From NCBI RefSeq assembly GCF_036880965.1, contig NZ_JBAJMV010000001.1, positions 186,001-250,000 on the forward strand: a stretch of 64,000 nucleotides of DNA, given 5' to 3'. The notes beneath the pieces were generated by a model. The model worked only from the letters and a program-made list of their open reading frames with translations. It did not search any database and had not been told where the DNA came from. The translations under genes were made by a program, and so were the position numbers. How positions within the stretch are numbered: the stretch's first letter is position 1; each line of letters begins with the position of its first letter. This document shows positions 16,743-24,272 of this stretch, piece by piece. Origin of the DNA: JAUASW01 sp036880965 (GTDB lineage Bacteria > Pseudomonadota > Gammaproteobacteria > Burkholderiales > Burkholderiaceae_C).

Positions 16743-17366
16743 TCAGTTCAGCCCGCTCAGGTAGGCCGACACCGCCTTCAGCTCCAGCTCGCTCAGCTTG
16801 CTGGCGATCGCGTGCATCACCGCGTTGTCGTTGGTGCGCTCGCGCTTGTTGAAGGCCTTCAGCTGGTTCTCGGTGTACTGCGCATGCTGGCCGGCGATGC
16901 GCGGCAGCTGCGGCGTGCCGTGGCCCTTCTCGCCGTGGCAGCTGGCGCAGGCCGCCACGCCGGTGTACGGATTGCCACGCATAAAGATGAAGCGGCCGAC
17001 CTGGGCCAGGTCCGAATCCTCGACCGCGTGCTTGAGCGGCGTGCGGCTCTCGAAGTATCGGCCGAGCGCCGCAAAGTCTTCGGCGCTGAGGTCCTCCACC
17101 ATCGGCTGCATGGTGCTGCTCTTGCGCTTGCCGCTGCGGTAGTCGGCCAGTTGTCGGGCCATGTAGGCACCGTGCTGGCCGGCCAGGCGCGGGAACACGG
17201 GGCTCGAGCTTTCGCCGTCGACCCCATGGCAGATGAAGCACTTGCCCTGCACGATCTCCTCGGCGCGCGCCTGGTCCTTGGCACTCTGCTGCGCCTGCGC
17301 AAGCAGCGGCAGCATGCACAGGCCCGCAAACAGCAGGCTGCGATGGAACGGTGTCGATGTGTTCAT
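16743..17366 (-). CDS. Dihaem cytochrome c4-type protein
   Basis: The product (207 aa) is exported (signal peptide ending near LLAQAQ) and has two similar class I haem domains, with CFICH at 43-47 and CASCH at 140-144. Each is followed by the FPRLAGQH/LPRIAGQH repeat and the YxxxQLxxF/Y segment typical of cytochromes c4, which carry electrons to terminal oxidases. It is the last gene of a tight seven-gene minus-strand run; only 6 bases separate it from the periplasmic rhodanese gene. The linkage suggests that it collects electrons released by sulfur oxidation encoded in that run. Confidence 0.9.
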   Translation of the reverse strand: MNTSTPFHRSLLFAGLCMLPLLAQAQQSAKDQARAEEIVQGKCFICHGVDGESSSPVFPRLAGQHGAYMARQLADYRSGKRKSSTMQPMVEDLSAEDFAALGRYFESRTPLKHAVEDSDLAQVGRFIFMRGNPYTGVAACASCHGEKGHGTPQLPRIAGQHAQYTENQLKAFNKRERTNDNAVMHAIASKLSELELKAVSAYLSGLN

Positions 17367-17372
17367 GGCCGC

Positions 17373-18401
17373 CTACTGTAGAGGAATCGCGCCTTCGACC
17401 GGACGCTTCTCCAGCGTCCACTGGTGCATCGAGCCGTCGTACAAACGGGCATTGCGCATGCCGAGCAGCTCCGACATCACGAACCAGGGACCTGAGGCCA
17501 GGTGACCGCTGTTGCAGTAGGCGATGGCGGGCTTGTCGGCGTCGATTCCCAGAGCCGCCACCAGGGCGCGGTAGGTCGCCGTGCTCTGCAGCTTCACGGC
17601 ACCACCGGCGACCGGCCTGTTCAGCAACTCGGGAGGCAGAACCTTGGCGCCGGGGATGTGGCCGGCCGCATGGACGTAGTCGCGCTTGGCCAAGCCGTGG
17701 AACGACCGCAGGTCGCGCCCGTCAACCACACTGCCCGACTTGGCGGCCACGGCATCGGCCACGGCCTGCGAGTCGGCCATGTACTGGGCGCTGCGATCGG
17801 CCTTGACCTTCCAGCTGCCCTGCCGCGCCGTCGCGGCCTCGCTGCTGTGCGCGCGGCCCTCAAGCAGCCAGTTGGCCATGCCGCCGTCCAGCACGGCCAT
17901 GTTGTCCTCGCCATAGACCTTCAGCTGCCAGTGAGCGCGCAGCGCATCGTCCAGGTCGGTCATGTCCAGCCCCAAGGGCACGAGCACGATGGGCTTGTCG
18001 GCGTCAACGCCCATGGCCTGCATCACTTTCTCGAAGGCCGGCCCCTCGGGAATCATGTACTTCACGGTCAGCTCGCCGATCTTGCGGTCCACACGCAGCG
18101 GCTTGGTGTCCATCAGCCGCGAGCCCGGGATGTGGCCGCCAACCTCGACCAGAGTCTTCTTGCCCGACTTGGCATCGGTCTCGAACTCGGGCGCGCCAGT
18201 GAAGCTCTTGACGTTGGCGCGCACCTCGAACACCTGCACCTTGTCGAGGTTGGCCGCCAGCCAGGCGCTGTCGACCACGGGACCGGGCAGGGTCACGCCG
18301 GCCCAGGACAGGCCGGCGCCGCAGAGCACGCCGACCGACACGGCCAGCTTGAACAGGCCACGGCGCATTACCGAGGCAGGGAGGGTCTTTGATAGGGTCA
18401 T
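17373..18401 (-). CDS. Periplasmic tandem-rhodanese sulfurtransferase
   Basis: This 342-aa exported protein (signal around LAVSVGVLCGAGLSWAG) has two rhodanese domains. The C-terminal domain keeps the active loop with the catalytic cysteine C296 in YCNSGHLAS and the CNSGH pattern that resembles other thiosulfate-type sulfurtransferases. The N-terminal domain has lost the cysteine (VLVPLGLDM in its place), as usual for two-domain rhodaneses where only one is active. It would move sulfane sulfur between carriers in the periplasm. It lies 1 base after the gene upstream and is followed by a c4-type cytochrome gene, inside the YeeE/YedE run. Confidence 0.88.
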   Translation of the reverse strand: MTLSKTLPASVMRRGLFKLAVSVGVLCGAGLSWAGVTLPGPVVDSAWLAANLDKVQVFEVRANVKSFTGAPEFETDAKSGKKTLVEVGGHIPGSRLMDTKPLRVDRKIGELTVKYMIPEGPAFEKVMQAMGVDADKPIVLVPLGLDMTDLDDALRAHWQLKVYGEDNMAVLDGGMANWLLEGRAHSSEAATARQGSWKVKADRSAQYMADSQAVADAVAAKSGSVVDGRDLRSFHGLAKRDYVHAAGHIPGAKVLPPELLNRPVAGGAVKLQSTATYRALVAALGIDADKPAIAYCNSGHLASGPWFVMSELLGMRNARLYDGSMHQWTLEKRPVEGAIPLQ

Positions 18402-18402
18402 G

Positions 18403-19035
18403 TCAGTCGTCTCCGGGGTCGTTGTCGAGAGAGGCCTGCAGCTGCTGCAGGCGCTGGCCGAGGTTCACGGGGGATTCGGCCAGCAGGTCGAGGTCGCGGT
18501 CGGCCAGGATCCGCTCCAGCGGTTCCAGCGTGGCGGCCTGCCGGGCGCCGAGCGTGGCGTCTCGGCGCTCCAGCAGCTCGGCAAGCGCATCCTGGTGCAG
18601 GCGCACCAGTGCTTCAAGCCAGCGGCCCACCGGCGCGGCCGGGCCGCGCATCTGCAGCGCGAACTGCGGCAGTGCATCGCGCATGCGCAGCGCCGGTTGC
18701 CACTGCTCGCCGGTCACCCAGGCGTTGGTGGCGAACCAGCGCAGCGGCCGGCCGAGGTTGTCGATGCTGAGCGCCGCCAGATGCTGGAAGCCGCCAGCCT
18801 GCGGCAACCGCATGAACAGGTGGAAGTGGCCGTGCTCTTCGGCACTGCGCGCGTCGTTGTGGGCATGGAAGTAGAACGAGCAGCCGCTCGCGGTGTCGCG
18901 CGCGTCGGATCGCGGGTAGTGCCGCCATGCGGTCAGGCTTTGCGCGCCACACAGCGCCAGTTCGGCCATGCTGCGGCCACGCTGCGCCGCGCGCAGCGGG
19001 ATCTGCACCGCCTGCCAGGCTGCCTGTGCCTGCAT
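18403..19035 (-). CDS. Uncharacterised protein with HxHxF motif
   Basis: I do not recognise this 210-aa protein with confidence; it may belong to the DUF6969 group. It has no signal peptide or membrane helix. The notable segment is FYFHAHNDARSAEEHGHFHLFM (about 54-75), rich in histidines with two HxH pairs and followed by LAALSIDNLGRPLRWFATN. Such histidine clustering could bind metal, but no fold is evident. The C-terminal half is helical and charged. It is the fifth gene in the minus-strand YeeE/YedE-rhodanese run and ends 1 base before the rhodanese gene, so a link to sulfur handling is inferred from linkage alone. The start has a weak ribosome site. Confidence 0.65.
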   Translation of the reverse strand: MQAQAAWQAVQIPLRAAQRGRSMAELALCGAQSLTAWRHYPRSDARDTASGCSFYFHAHNDARSAEEHGHFHLFMRLPQAGGFQHLAALSIDNLGRPLRWFATNAWVTGEQWQPALRMRDALPQFALQMRGPAAPVGRWLEALVRLHQDALAELLERRDATLGARQAATLEPLERILADRDLDLLAESPVNLGQRLQQLQASLDNDPGDD

Positions 19036-19061
19036 GCTCTGCCCGCCTCAGCCGCCGCGGC

Positions 19062-19343
19062 TCACTTCTTGGCCGGGCCGCAAGGATTGGCCGGCCCGCA
19101 GGGGTTGTCAGCGGACTTCTTGCGCTTCTTCTTGGCCGGACCACAAGGGTTGGCCGGGCCGCAGGGATTGGCAGGTTTGCTTGCCGATGAGGGCAGCGCG
19201 CTGGCGGGTGCCGAAGCCTTGGGTGCGGGCTTGGCCGGCTCGGCGGCAGCGGCCGGCTGCAGCAGGGCCAGCGCCATGGCCAGTGCCGGCAGCGCCTGGG
19301 CCGCCTGGGTGGCGCATCGACGTCGGGAGAGGCTTGCTTTCAT
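19062..19343 (-). CDS. Small exported NPCGPA-repeat protein
   Basis: This 93-aa protein begins with a signal peptide (ALPALAMALALLQPAAAA), continues with an Ala/Pro/Lys/Ser stretch, and ends with four copies of the hexapeptide NPCGPA (residues 59-64, 65-70, 80-85, 86-91) in two tandem pairs separated by KKKRKKSAD. The mature part has exactly four cysteines, one per repeat (61, 67, 82, 88), in a basic, disordered-looking chain. An AGGAG site 6 bases upstream fixes the start at 19343. The function is unknown; the regular cysteines suggest binding of metal or of sulfane sulfur. Its position between YeeE/YedE and rhodanese genes makes the second idea attractive. Confidence 0.75.
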   Translation of the reverse strand: MKASLSRRRCATQAAQALPALAMALALLQPAAAAEPAKPAPKASAPASALPSSASKPANPCGPANPCGPAKKKRKKSADNPCGPANPCGPAKK

Positions 19344-19377
19344 GAAGAACTCCTGGATGGACAAAGGTAGGAATGGA

Positions 19378-19992
19378 TCAGCGCTCGGCGCCAGCGCCCT
19401 GCACCGCCTCCGCCGCGCTGACCGGCCCGCGACTGCGGCGCTCCATGCGGCCGCCGAGCCAGTAGACGAGGACCAGGGCCGCGGCCATTGCACCCACGGC
19501 AACGGCGTCGGGCACGCCGAAGGCATCGAGCAGGGTGTCGCCGCTCTCCAGCTCGCCGGCCGTGGTCCAGGCGTCCAGCGCCGAGCCCCAGGCGCCTGCG
19601 AACAGACCGGTGCCGACCAGCAGCCCCACCAGGAAGACCAGTGCATCCAGCCGGCCGGACATCAGGCCGACCACCGAGGTGCCCGGACAGTAGCCGCCGA
19701 TAGCGAAGCCGGCGCCGACCAGGGCGCCGCCGATGGCAGCGGCACCAAGGTAGGCGGTGGGGACGAACACGGCGTCCGCAGGCAGCCAGCCGAGCCCGCG
19801 CAGCAGCGCCAGCCCGGCTGCGGCGACCACGATGGCCGTGAACATGACCTTGAGCACCGACCAGTCGGTGAAGCGGAACTGGGCCGTCAGCTTGCAGGGG
19901 CTGCCGAAGCCGGCACGCTCAAGCACGAAGCCGAACAGGCCGCCGCAGACCAGGGCCGACCACAGGCCGGCATCATTCAGAGGCAGCTGCAT
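19378..19992 (-). CDS. YeeE/YedE (TsuA-related) membrane protein, half-length form
   Basis: This 204-aa membrane protein has about five hydrophobic helices and the YeeE/YedE cysteine motifs GFGSPCKL (near residue 29-36) and GGYCPGTS (about residue 100). In the thiosulfate transporter TsuA, conserved cysteines of this type line the path and relay thiosulfate. Its start codon directly follows the stop of the preceding half-length gene (TGA/ATG), and AAGGGG lies 7 bases upstream. Two half-length proteins side by side may form one transporter as a heterodimer. It ends about 35 bases before the NPCGPA gene. Confidence 0.87.
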   Translation of the reverse strand: MQLPLNDAGLWSALVCGGLFGFVLERAGFGSPCKLTAQFRFTDWSVLKVMFTAIVVAAAGLALLRGLGWLPADAVFVPTAYLGAAAIGGALVGAGFAIGGYCPGTSVVGLMSGRLDALVFLVGLLVGTGLFAGAWGSALDAWTTAGELESGDTLLDAFGVPDAVAVGAMAAALVLVYWLGGRMERRSRGPVSAAEAVQGAGAER

Positions 19993-20532
19993 TCAGATCC
20001 CCTTGACCAGGCGGCTGGCCAGGATGCCGACCGCGAAGAACACACCCAGGAACACGAAGGCCGAAAGGCCCAGCGTGGCCGCGCCCGACAGGCCCAGGCC
20101 GCTGGTGCAACCGGCCGCCACGCGCGCGCCGAAGCCCGCCATCAGACCTCCGCCGAAAGCTGCCGCCAGGCGCCGGGCCGAGCCCACGCTGCGCTGGCCG
20201 TCGAGCTGCACGCGCAGTCGTCCGGCCTGCCAGGCACTCGCCAGCGCGCCCAGAGCCACGCCCAGCACCTGCCAGCTGATCCAGCCGGGCAGCGGGTTGA
20301 CACCGCCTTCGACCATGGGGCCCAGGTAGCCATTGGCTTGCGTGGCCACCGGCGCCACGGTCTGGCCGATGGCTGCAGTGAGCCGCGTCGTGGCACCGGT
20401 AGCCCCGAGGCCATGACCGGTCCAGACAAAGGTCAGCAGCAACACAGCGCCCAGCGCCAGGCCGGCCAGCCAGGCCGGCCAGAACGGGCGTGGCGGACGG
20501 ATGCAGAAGTCGGAAGTTTCTATGTCATTCAT
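19993..20532 (-). CDS. YeeE/YedE-family membrane protein, half-length form
   Basis: This 179-aa membrane protein has four or five hydrophobic segments and the YeeE/YedE signature GARVAAGCTSGLGLSG (about residues 133-148) with its conserved cysteine. It is about half the length of a complete YeeE, so it probably pairs with the adjacent 204-aa half protein. The ATG at 20532 (MNDIETSDF) is chosen; longer upstream readings have no family-like sequence and would overlap the upstream gene. It starts 4 bases after the full-length YeeE/YedE gene ends, so all three are one transcript. It is likely to carry thiosulfate or another sulfane-sulfur compound across the inner membrane. Confidence 0.82.
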   Translation of the reverse strand: MNDIETSDFCIRPPRPFWPAWLAGLALGAVLLLTFVWTGHGLGATGATTRLTAAIGQTVAPVATQANGYLGPMVEGGVNPLPGWISWQVLGVALGALASAWQAGRLRVQLDGQRSVGSARRLAAAFGGGLMAGFGARVAAGCTSGLGLSGAATLGLSAFVFLGVFFAVGILASRLVKGI

Positions 20533-20536
20533 GTCT

Positions 20537-21664
20537 TCAACGCGTGAAGGAGCGAGACAACTGAGGCACCGGCTGGTCCAGCGGCACGGCCGGCGCAGCC
20601 GATGCCTTCTCGGTGCGCCAGTCCAGCACGTGGTCGGTGGCAGCTGCGGCGGCCCACATGGCAGCGAGCGCGACCCAGGAGGTGATCGTGAATACGGCCG
20701 CGCCCGACAGCCCGGCCCCGACCGCGCAGCCGCCGGCCAGCATGCCGCCAAAGCCCATCAGCAGTGCACCGAACAGGTAGCGGCGCATGCTCGCACCGCC
20801 CGAGAAGCCTTCCAGCTTGAGCTCGCGGAACAGCGCCGCCGCACAGAACGAGCCGAGGAACACGCCGGGGACCAGACCCAGGTCGAAGCTGGGCGGCTTG
20901 TCGTGCGCGAACAGCACGCGGGTCAGCACCTCGGCCGAGGGGCCGGTAAAGCTGAGTGCCTGGATCGGTGCCAGATCCGCTTCCAGACCCAGTTGGGCCA
21001 CATGCGCGGTGTACCACCAGGCCGCCGCAATGCTCAGCCCTACCATGACAGCTCCGAGCCAGCCCCAGGTGGGGACGCGCTGATGCCAACCCCAGCGGAT
21101 CGCCGCCAGCAGCCAGATGCCGCCGAACAGCAGCGCCCCGCCACGCCCCATGCCCGTGAGCATGACGAGGTCGCGCGCCGCGCCGCCTTCGACCGTCCAC
21201 AGCGCCGACAGCGCCTCGCGCGCCGGGGCCAGCACGCCAGTCCAGGCGGCCTGCGCCGCCACCGCGAACACGAGGCCCGACAAGAGCGAGCGCAGATTGC
21301 CCTGGGCCGCCAGCACCAGCAGGCGGCTGGAGCAGCCGCGGGCCAGGATCATGCCGATGCCGAACAATGCGCCGCCAATCGCCGCGCCGGACAGGCTGCC
21401 GCGCGAGGCCAGCTGGCGCGCGCTGCTGACATCGGCCCAGCCCAATGCCACCAGGCCCTGCGTGACCAGCAGCGCCGACGCGAACGCAAACAGCCAGACG
21501 GTCAGCTTGCCGCCGCGCAGGCCACGCGAGAATTCGATGGTGGCCGAGCGCAGGCAGAAGCGCGAGCGCTGGGCGAAGAAGCCGAAGACAAAGCCGATGG
21601 CCACGCCGCCAAAGGCCAGCGCCCGGGCCTGACCCACCGATTCAATCCAGCCGTCGATGAACAT
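20537..21664 (-). CDS. YeeE/YedE (TsuA-like) sulfur-compound transporter, full length
   Basis: This 375-aa inner-membrane protein has about nine or ten hydrophobic segments and two pseudo-repeats with the conserved cysteine motifs: RSRFCLRSA near the N-terminus, LARGCSSRLL in the first half and LAGGCAVGAGLSG in the second. The layout matches YeeE/YedE and the thiosulfate uptake protein TsuA. The start at 21664 (MFIDGW) avoids a less likely upstream extension to 21700. It is the first gene of the seven-gene minus-strand run and is divergent from a periplasmic DsrE protein. Its role is probably uptake of thiosulfate or a related sulfane-sulfur compound; no TusA-type partner is fused to it. Confidence 0.87.
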   Translation of the reverse strand: MFIDGWIESVGQARALAFGGVAIGFVFGFFAQRSRFCLRSATIEFSRGLRGGKLTVWLFAFASALLVTQGLVALGWADVSSARQLASRGSLSGAAIGGALFGIGMILARGCSSRLLVLAAQGNLRSLLSGLVFAVAAQAAWTGVLAPAREALSALWTVEGGAARDLVMLTGMGRGGALLFGGIWLLAAIRWGWHQRVPTWGWLGAVMVGLSIAAAWWYTAHVAQLGLEADLAPIQALSFTGPSAEVLTRVLFAHDKPPSFDLGLVPGVFLGSFCAAALFRELKLEGFSGGASMRRYLFGALLMGFGGMLAGGCAVGAGLSGAAVFTITSWVALAAMWAAAAATDHVLDWRTEKASAAPAVPLDQPVPQLSRSFTR

Positions 21665-21766
21665 ATGGCTCCGCGTTTGCCCCGTGGTGAGGGACGTCAA
21701 AGTCGCGCTTAATCCTAATATGCGCAGCTTCTAATGTAATGCCGCGCAAACCCCAAGGAGTGATCC
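21665..21766. promoter_or_regulatory. Divergent promoter region between the YeeE/YedE run and dsrE-like gene
   Basis: This region has to drive both the leftward seven-gene run and the rightward DsrE gene. It contains an AT-rich stretch with two direct CTAAT copies (CCTAATATG and TCTAATGTAATG, about 21712-21737). TTCTAAT resembles the ATTCTAAC half-site of the palindrome before the ArsR-rhodanese gene, so shared control is possible but not shown. CAAGGAG is the ribosome site of the DsrE gene. Confidence 0.45.
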
Positions 21767-22210
21767 ATGTCAACACGCAGACACAGCCTGCTGGCGGCCC
21801 TGGCCCTGGGCCTCGGCAGCCTGCTGACCAGCACCGCCAGCCTGGCCGCCGATGGACCGGTGAAGATCGTCTATCACATGAGCGAGGGCCTCGCGCAAGC
21901 CGCCCGGGGCCTGGGCAACATCCGCAACCATCTGGCCGCCGACCCAACGGCCAGGATCGTGGTCGTGGCGCATGGCGCCGGCATCGATTTTCTGATCGAC
22001 GGCGCAGAAGCGGCGCCCGGCAAGCCCTTCGCCGGCAACATCAGCGAGCTGGCCAACCGCGGTGTGGAGTTCCGCGTCTGCAACAACACGCTGGTGGCCC
22101 GCAACATACCGGCCGACAAGCTGGTGATGGAGTCCAAGATCGTGCCGTCGGGCGTGGCCGAAATCGGTCGGCTGCAGGCGCGCGAAGGCTTCGTCTACCT
22201 GAAGCCCTGA
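21767..22210 (+). CDS. Periplasmic DsrE-like protein
   Basis: This 147-aa exported protein has a signal peptide (LLAALALGLGSLLTSTASLAA) and a DsrE/DsrF-type fold (VKIVYHMSEG, VVVVAHGAGIDFLIDG, GVEFRVCNNTL). Its single mature cysteine, in FRVCNNT (about residue 106), matches the persulfide-carrying cysteine of DsrE proteins. Cytoplasmic DsrE proteins relay sulfane sulfur; exported versions occur in sulfur oxidisers but are less well understood. It is alone on the plus strand, divergent from the YeeE/YedE run, and likely co-regulated with it. Confidence 0.85.
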   Translation: MSTRRHSLLAALALGLGSLLTSTASLAADGPVKIVYHMSEGLAQAARGLGNIRNHLAADPTARIVVVAHGAGIDFLIDGAEAAPGKPFAGNISELANRGVEFRVCNNTLVARNIPADKLVMESKIVPSGVAEIGRLQAREGFVYLKP

Positions 22211-22219
22211 TGGATCGAT

Positions 22220-22240
22220 GGGTCGGCGCAAGGCCGACCC
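22220..22240. terminator. Hairpin between convergent dsrE-like and DUF302 genes
   Basis: An 8-bp perfect stem (22220-22227 with 22233-22240) and 5-base loop lie in the 39-base gap between the convergent DsrE-like and DUF302 genes. There is no T run on either side, so termination strength is uncertain. Confidence 0.45.
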
Positions 22241-22249
22241 CAAGGTCTC

Positions 22250-22828
22250 TCAGAACTCCCCGCGCGAGCCCTTCTCCATCATCTGCCAGATCGCCTCGCG
22301 CACCTTCAGCGCATCGGACTTCAGGTCAGGTGGCAGCTTGCGGCCCATGCGGATCATCATGTCCATGTTCAGCGTGTACATCCACAGGCCATCCGCCTGC
22401 TCGACCACACTGATGCGGCACGGCAGGTAGGCCGCCATGTGCGGCGAGAAGTCCACCATCTTGCGCGCCGTCTGCGGGTTGCAGTAGCTGTAGACCTTGA
22501 GCAGTTTCTGCGGCTTGCCGCTGCGGGCCTCCAGTTCCTTGGACAGAGGCAGCTCGCCGACCGGACGGATGTTGTGTTCGGTGGCCACGCTGGCCAGCGC
22601 CTGTTCGACCTGATCCAGGGTCACACCCGGCTTGACCTTGCGTTCCCAGGTCGTGGCCACGGCGATGTCGCCGCCGCTGTCCACCCAGCGATCCCACATC
22701 TTGCCGGCTTCGGCGCCGGCACCGTCCTCGAGCTTGCCCAGGGTCGAGAGAGTGCCGCAGCCACCCAGCATGCCTGCCACGCCCAGCAGCAGGGCCACGC
22801 GCAACAGCCGTCCTTTGATTCCGTTCAT
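22250..22828 (-). CDS. DUF302 lipoprotein
   Basis: The product (192 aa) has a lipoprotein signal with lipobox LGGC (C24), a spacer with GEDG/Asp-rich segment, and a DUF302 domain recognisable by KVYSYCNPQTARKMVDFSP and YLPCRISVVEQADGLW. DUF302 proteins are frequent in sulfur oxidisers and other chemolithotrophs; their role is unknown. The two domain cysteines are at conserved-looking positions and might bind a sulfur species. It is the last gene of the minus-strand sox run, about 28 bases after the FadL-like gene, and has an AAGGAAAC ribosome site. Confidence 0.87.
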   Translation of the reverse strand: MNGIKGRLLRVALLLGVAGMLGGCGTLSTLGKLEDGAGAEAGKMWDRWVDSGGDIAVATTWERKVKPGVTLDQVEQALASVATEHNIRPVGELPLSKELEARSGKPQKLLKVYSYCNPQTARKMVDFSPHMAAYLPCRISVVEQADGLWMYTLNMDMMIRMGRKLPPDLKSDALKVREAIWQMMEKGSRGEF

Positions 22829-22856
22829 GATTGTTTCCTTATATTGTGAATAAAAA

Positions 22857-24170
22857 TCAGAAACCGATGCTGATCATCAGCTGCCCATTCAGCTGCGCAT
22901 GGCTGATGCCGACACCGCTGCCGCTGACCACGCGGGCCGCGGGAGACTTGCTCAGCGCGGCGCTGACCTCAGAGCTTTCGCCGAACTTGAGCGACAAGCC
23001 CGCCGTGTAGTGCTTCTCGACCGTGGCCGGGAACAGCGGGTTCACGAAGAGGTCGGGGATCGGGTTGGACGCATGGTTGTAGCCGGCACGCAGCGTCAGC
23101 GCGGGTGTGGCTGACCAGGCCAGGCCGATCGCGGTGACCGTCTGGTCCTTCCATTGCTGCGGCAGGCCGAAGCTGACCGAGCCGCCCATGCCGGCGCTGT
23201 CGTAGCGCATGCGCAGCATGTCCATCACGCCCTTCCATGCGATGCGCTTCACGTCGGCGGCCACCATCAGGCTGGGCGTGGCCTGCCAGGCCACGCCGAG
23301 GGCTGTCTGCGCGGGCATCTGGAAGTCGAGCACGCGCAGGCTGCCCGAGTCGGCGAAGCCGCCCATGGCGCTCATCGAGGCGCCGCCGGGGCTGGTCTTC
23401 ATGTCCGACAGGTGGGTGCGGCTGTGCCAGGCGCCGCCAACGGACAGCTCGTCGCTGAGCTTGTAGTGGAAGCCCAGCTTGGCGGCCCAGCCGCGCGACC
23501 AGGCCTCGCCCGAATACTCGGTGCCGTCGCTGAAGTCGATGCGGGCCCAGGGTGCGCCGCCCAAAGCCGGCAAGGCCTGGGCCAGGTTGCCGGTGGCCCC
23601 GGTCACCATCTGGCCCAGCTGGGCACCGCTGGCCGCCATGCGCAGGTCCAGCGTCGACCAGACCAGGTCGACCGAGCCGCCCAGCGTCAGCTGCTGCGAT
23701 GCCTTGTAGGCCAGGGGCAGGATGGCCCGGCCGACACCGAGTTCCGAACGGACAGGTTTGCCCGAGCCCATGGCCATGAAGCTGTCGGCACCAAACTCGG
23801 TGCCCATGCCGCCCTGCGCGAACACGCCGACGCCGTAGACCCAATCGCCGCTGCGCCGCGCATAGCCGAAGGCAGGCATCGTGTAAGAGGTGCCGCCCGA
23901 CTTGCTGGCCATGGGACCGGCACTAAGCTGCACGTCGGGGCCCAGATGGCCGATGGCCAGGTCGAGGCGCGCGGACGTCGCCATCAGCCTCAGCGTCGCC
24001 GGGTTGTTGGCCGATGCGGCCACACCGTTGTTCAGGGCCATCGAGACACCACCCATGCCGGCGGCAATAGGGCCGTAGCCTTCGAGCTGCATGCCGTTGG
24101 TGGCCTGCGCGGCCATCGGAATCGTGAGGGCGAGCACCGCCGCCGCCACGCTGTTCAAGCGTTTCGTCAT
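22857..24170 (-). CDS. FadL/OmpP1-type outer-membrane porin
   Basis: The product (437 aa) has a signal peptide ending at AAQA and then the FadL family start TNGMQLEGYGPIAAGMGG, with the NPATL segment following, and alternating hydrophobic strands ending in the C-terminal phenylalanine (MISIGF). FadL-type barrels take up hydrophobic molecules across the outer membrane. AGGAGACAAG precedes the ATG at 24170; upstream extension is unlikely. Its place about 100 bases after soxB and before a DUF302 lipoprotein suggests that it imports a poorly soluble substrate of this pathway, such as elemental sulfur or polythionates, but this is inference. Confidence 0.88.
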   Translation of the reverse strand: MTKRLNSVAAAVLALTIPMAAQATNGMQLEGYGPIAAGMGGVSMALNNGVAASANNPATLRLMATSARLDLAIGHLGPDVQLSAGPMASKSGGTSYTMPAFGYARRSGDWVYGVGVFAQGGMGTEFGADSFMAMGSGKPVRSELGVGRAILPLAYKASQQLTLGGSVDLVWSTLDLRMAASGAQLGQMVTGATGNLAQALPALGGAPWARIDFSDGTEYSGEAWSRGWAAKLGFHYKLSDELSVGGAWHSRTHLSDMKTSPGGASMSAMGGFADSGSLRVLDFQMPAQTALGVAWQATPSLMVAADVKRIAWKGVMDMLRMRYDSAGMGGSVSFGLPQQWKDQTVTAIGLAWSATPALTLRAGYNHASNPIPDLFVNPLFPATVEKHYTAGLSLKFGESSEVSAALSKSPAARVVSGSGVGISHAQLNGQLMISIGF

Positions 24171-24272
24171 CTTGTCTCCTGCTTTGTTTGTCGGTGGCCG
24201 GCGCACCGCGCGCCGCACCGCTTGCTGCGCCCTACCCGCTTGTCATGCCCGCCTGCCTCATGAGCAGCGGAT

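Noticed and set aside
17962..20547. An 861-codon plus-strand frame opposite the rhodanese and YeeE/YedE genes
   Set aside because: It crosses five convincing minus-strand genes and has low-complexity Arg/Gln/Gly composition.
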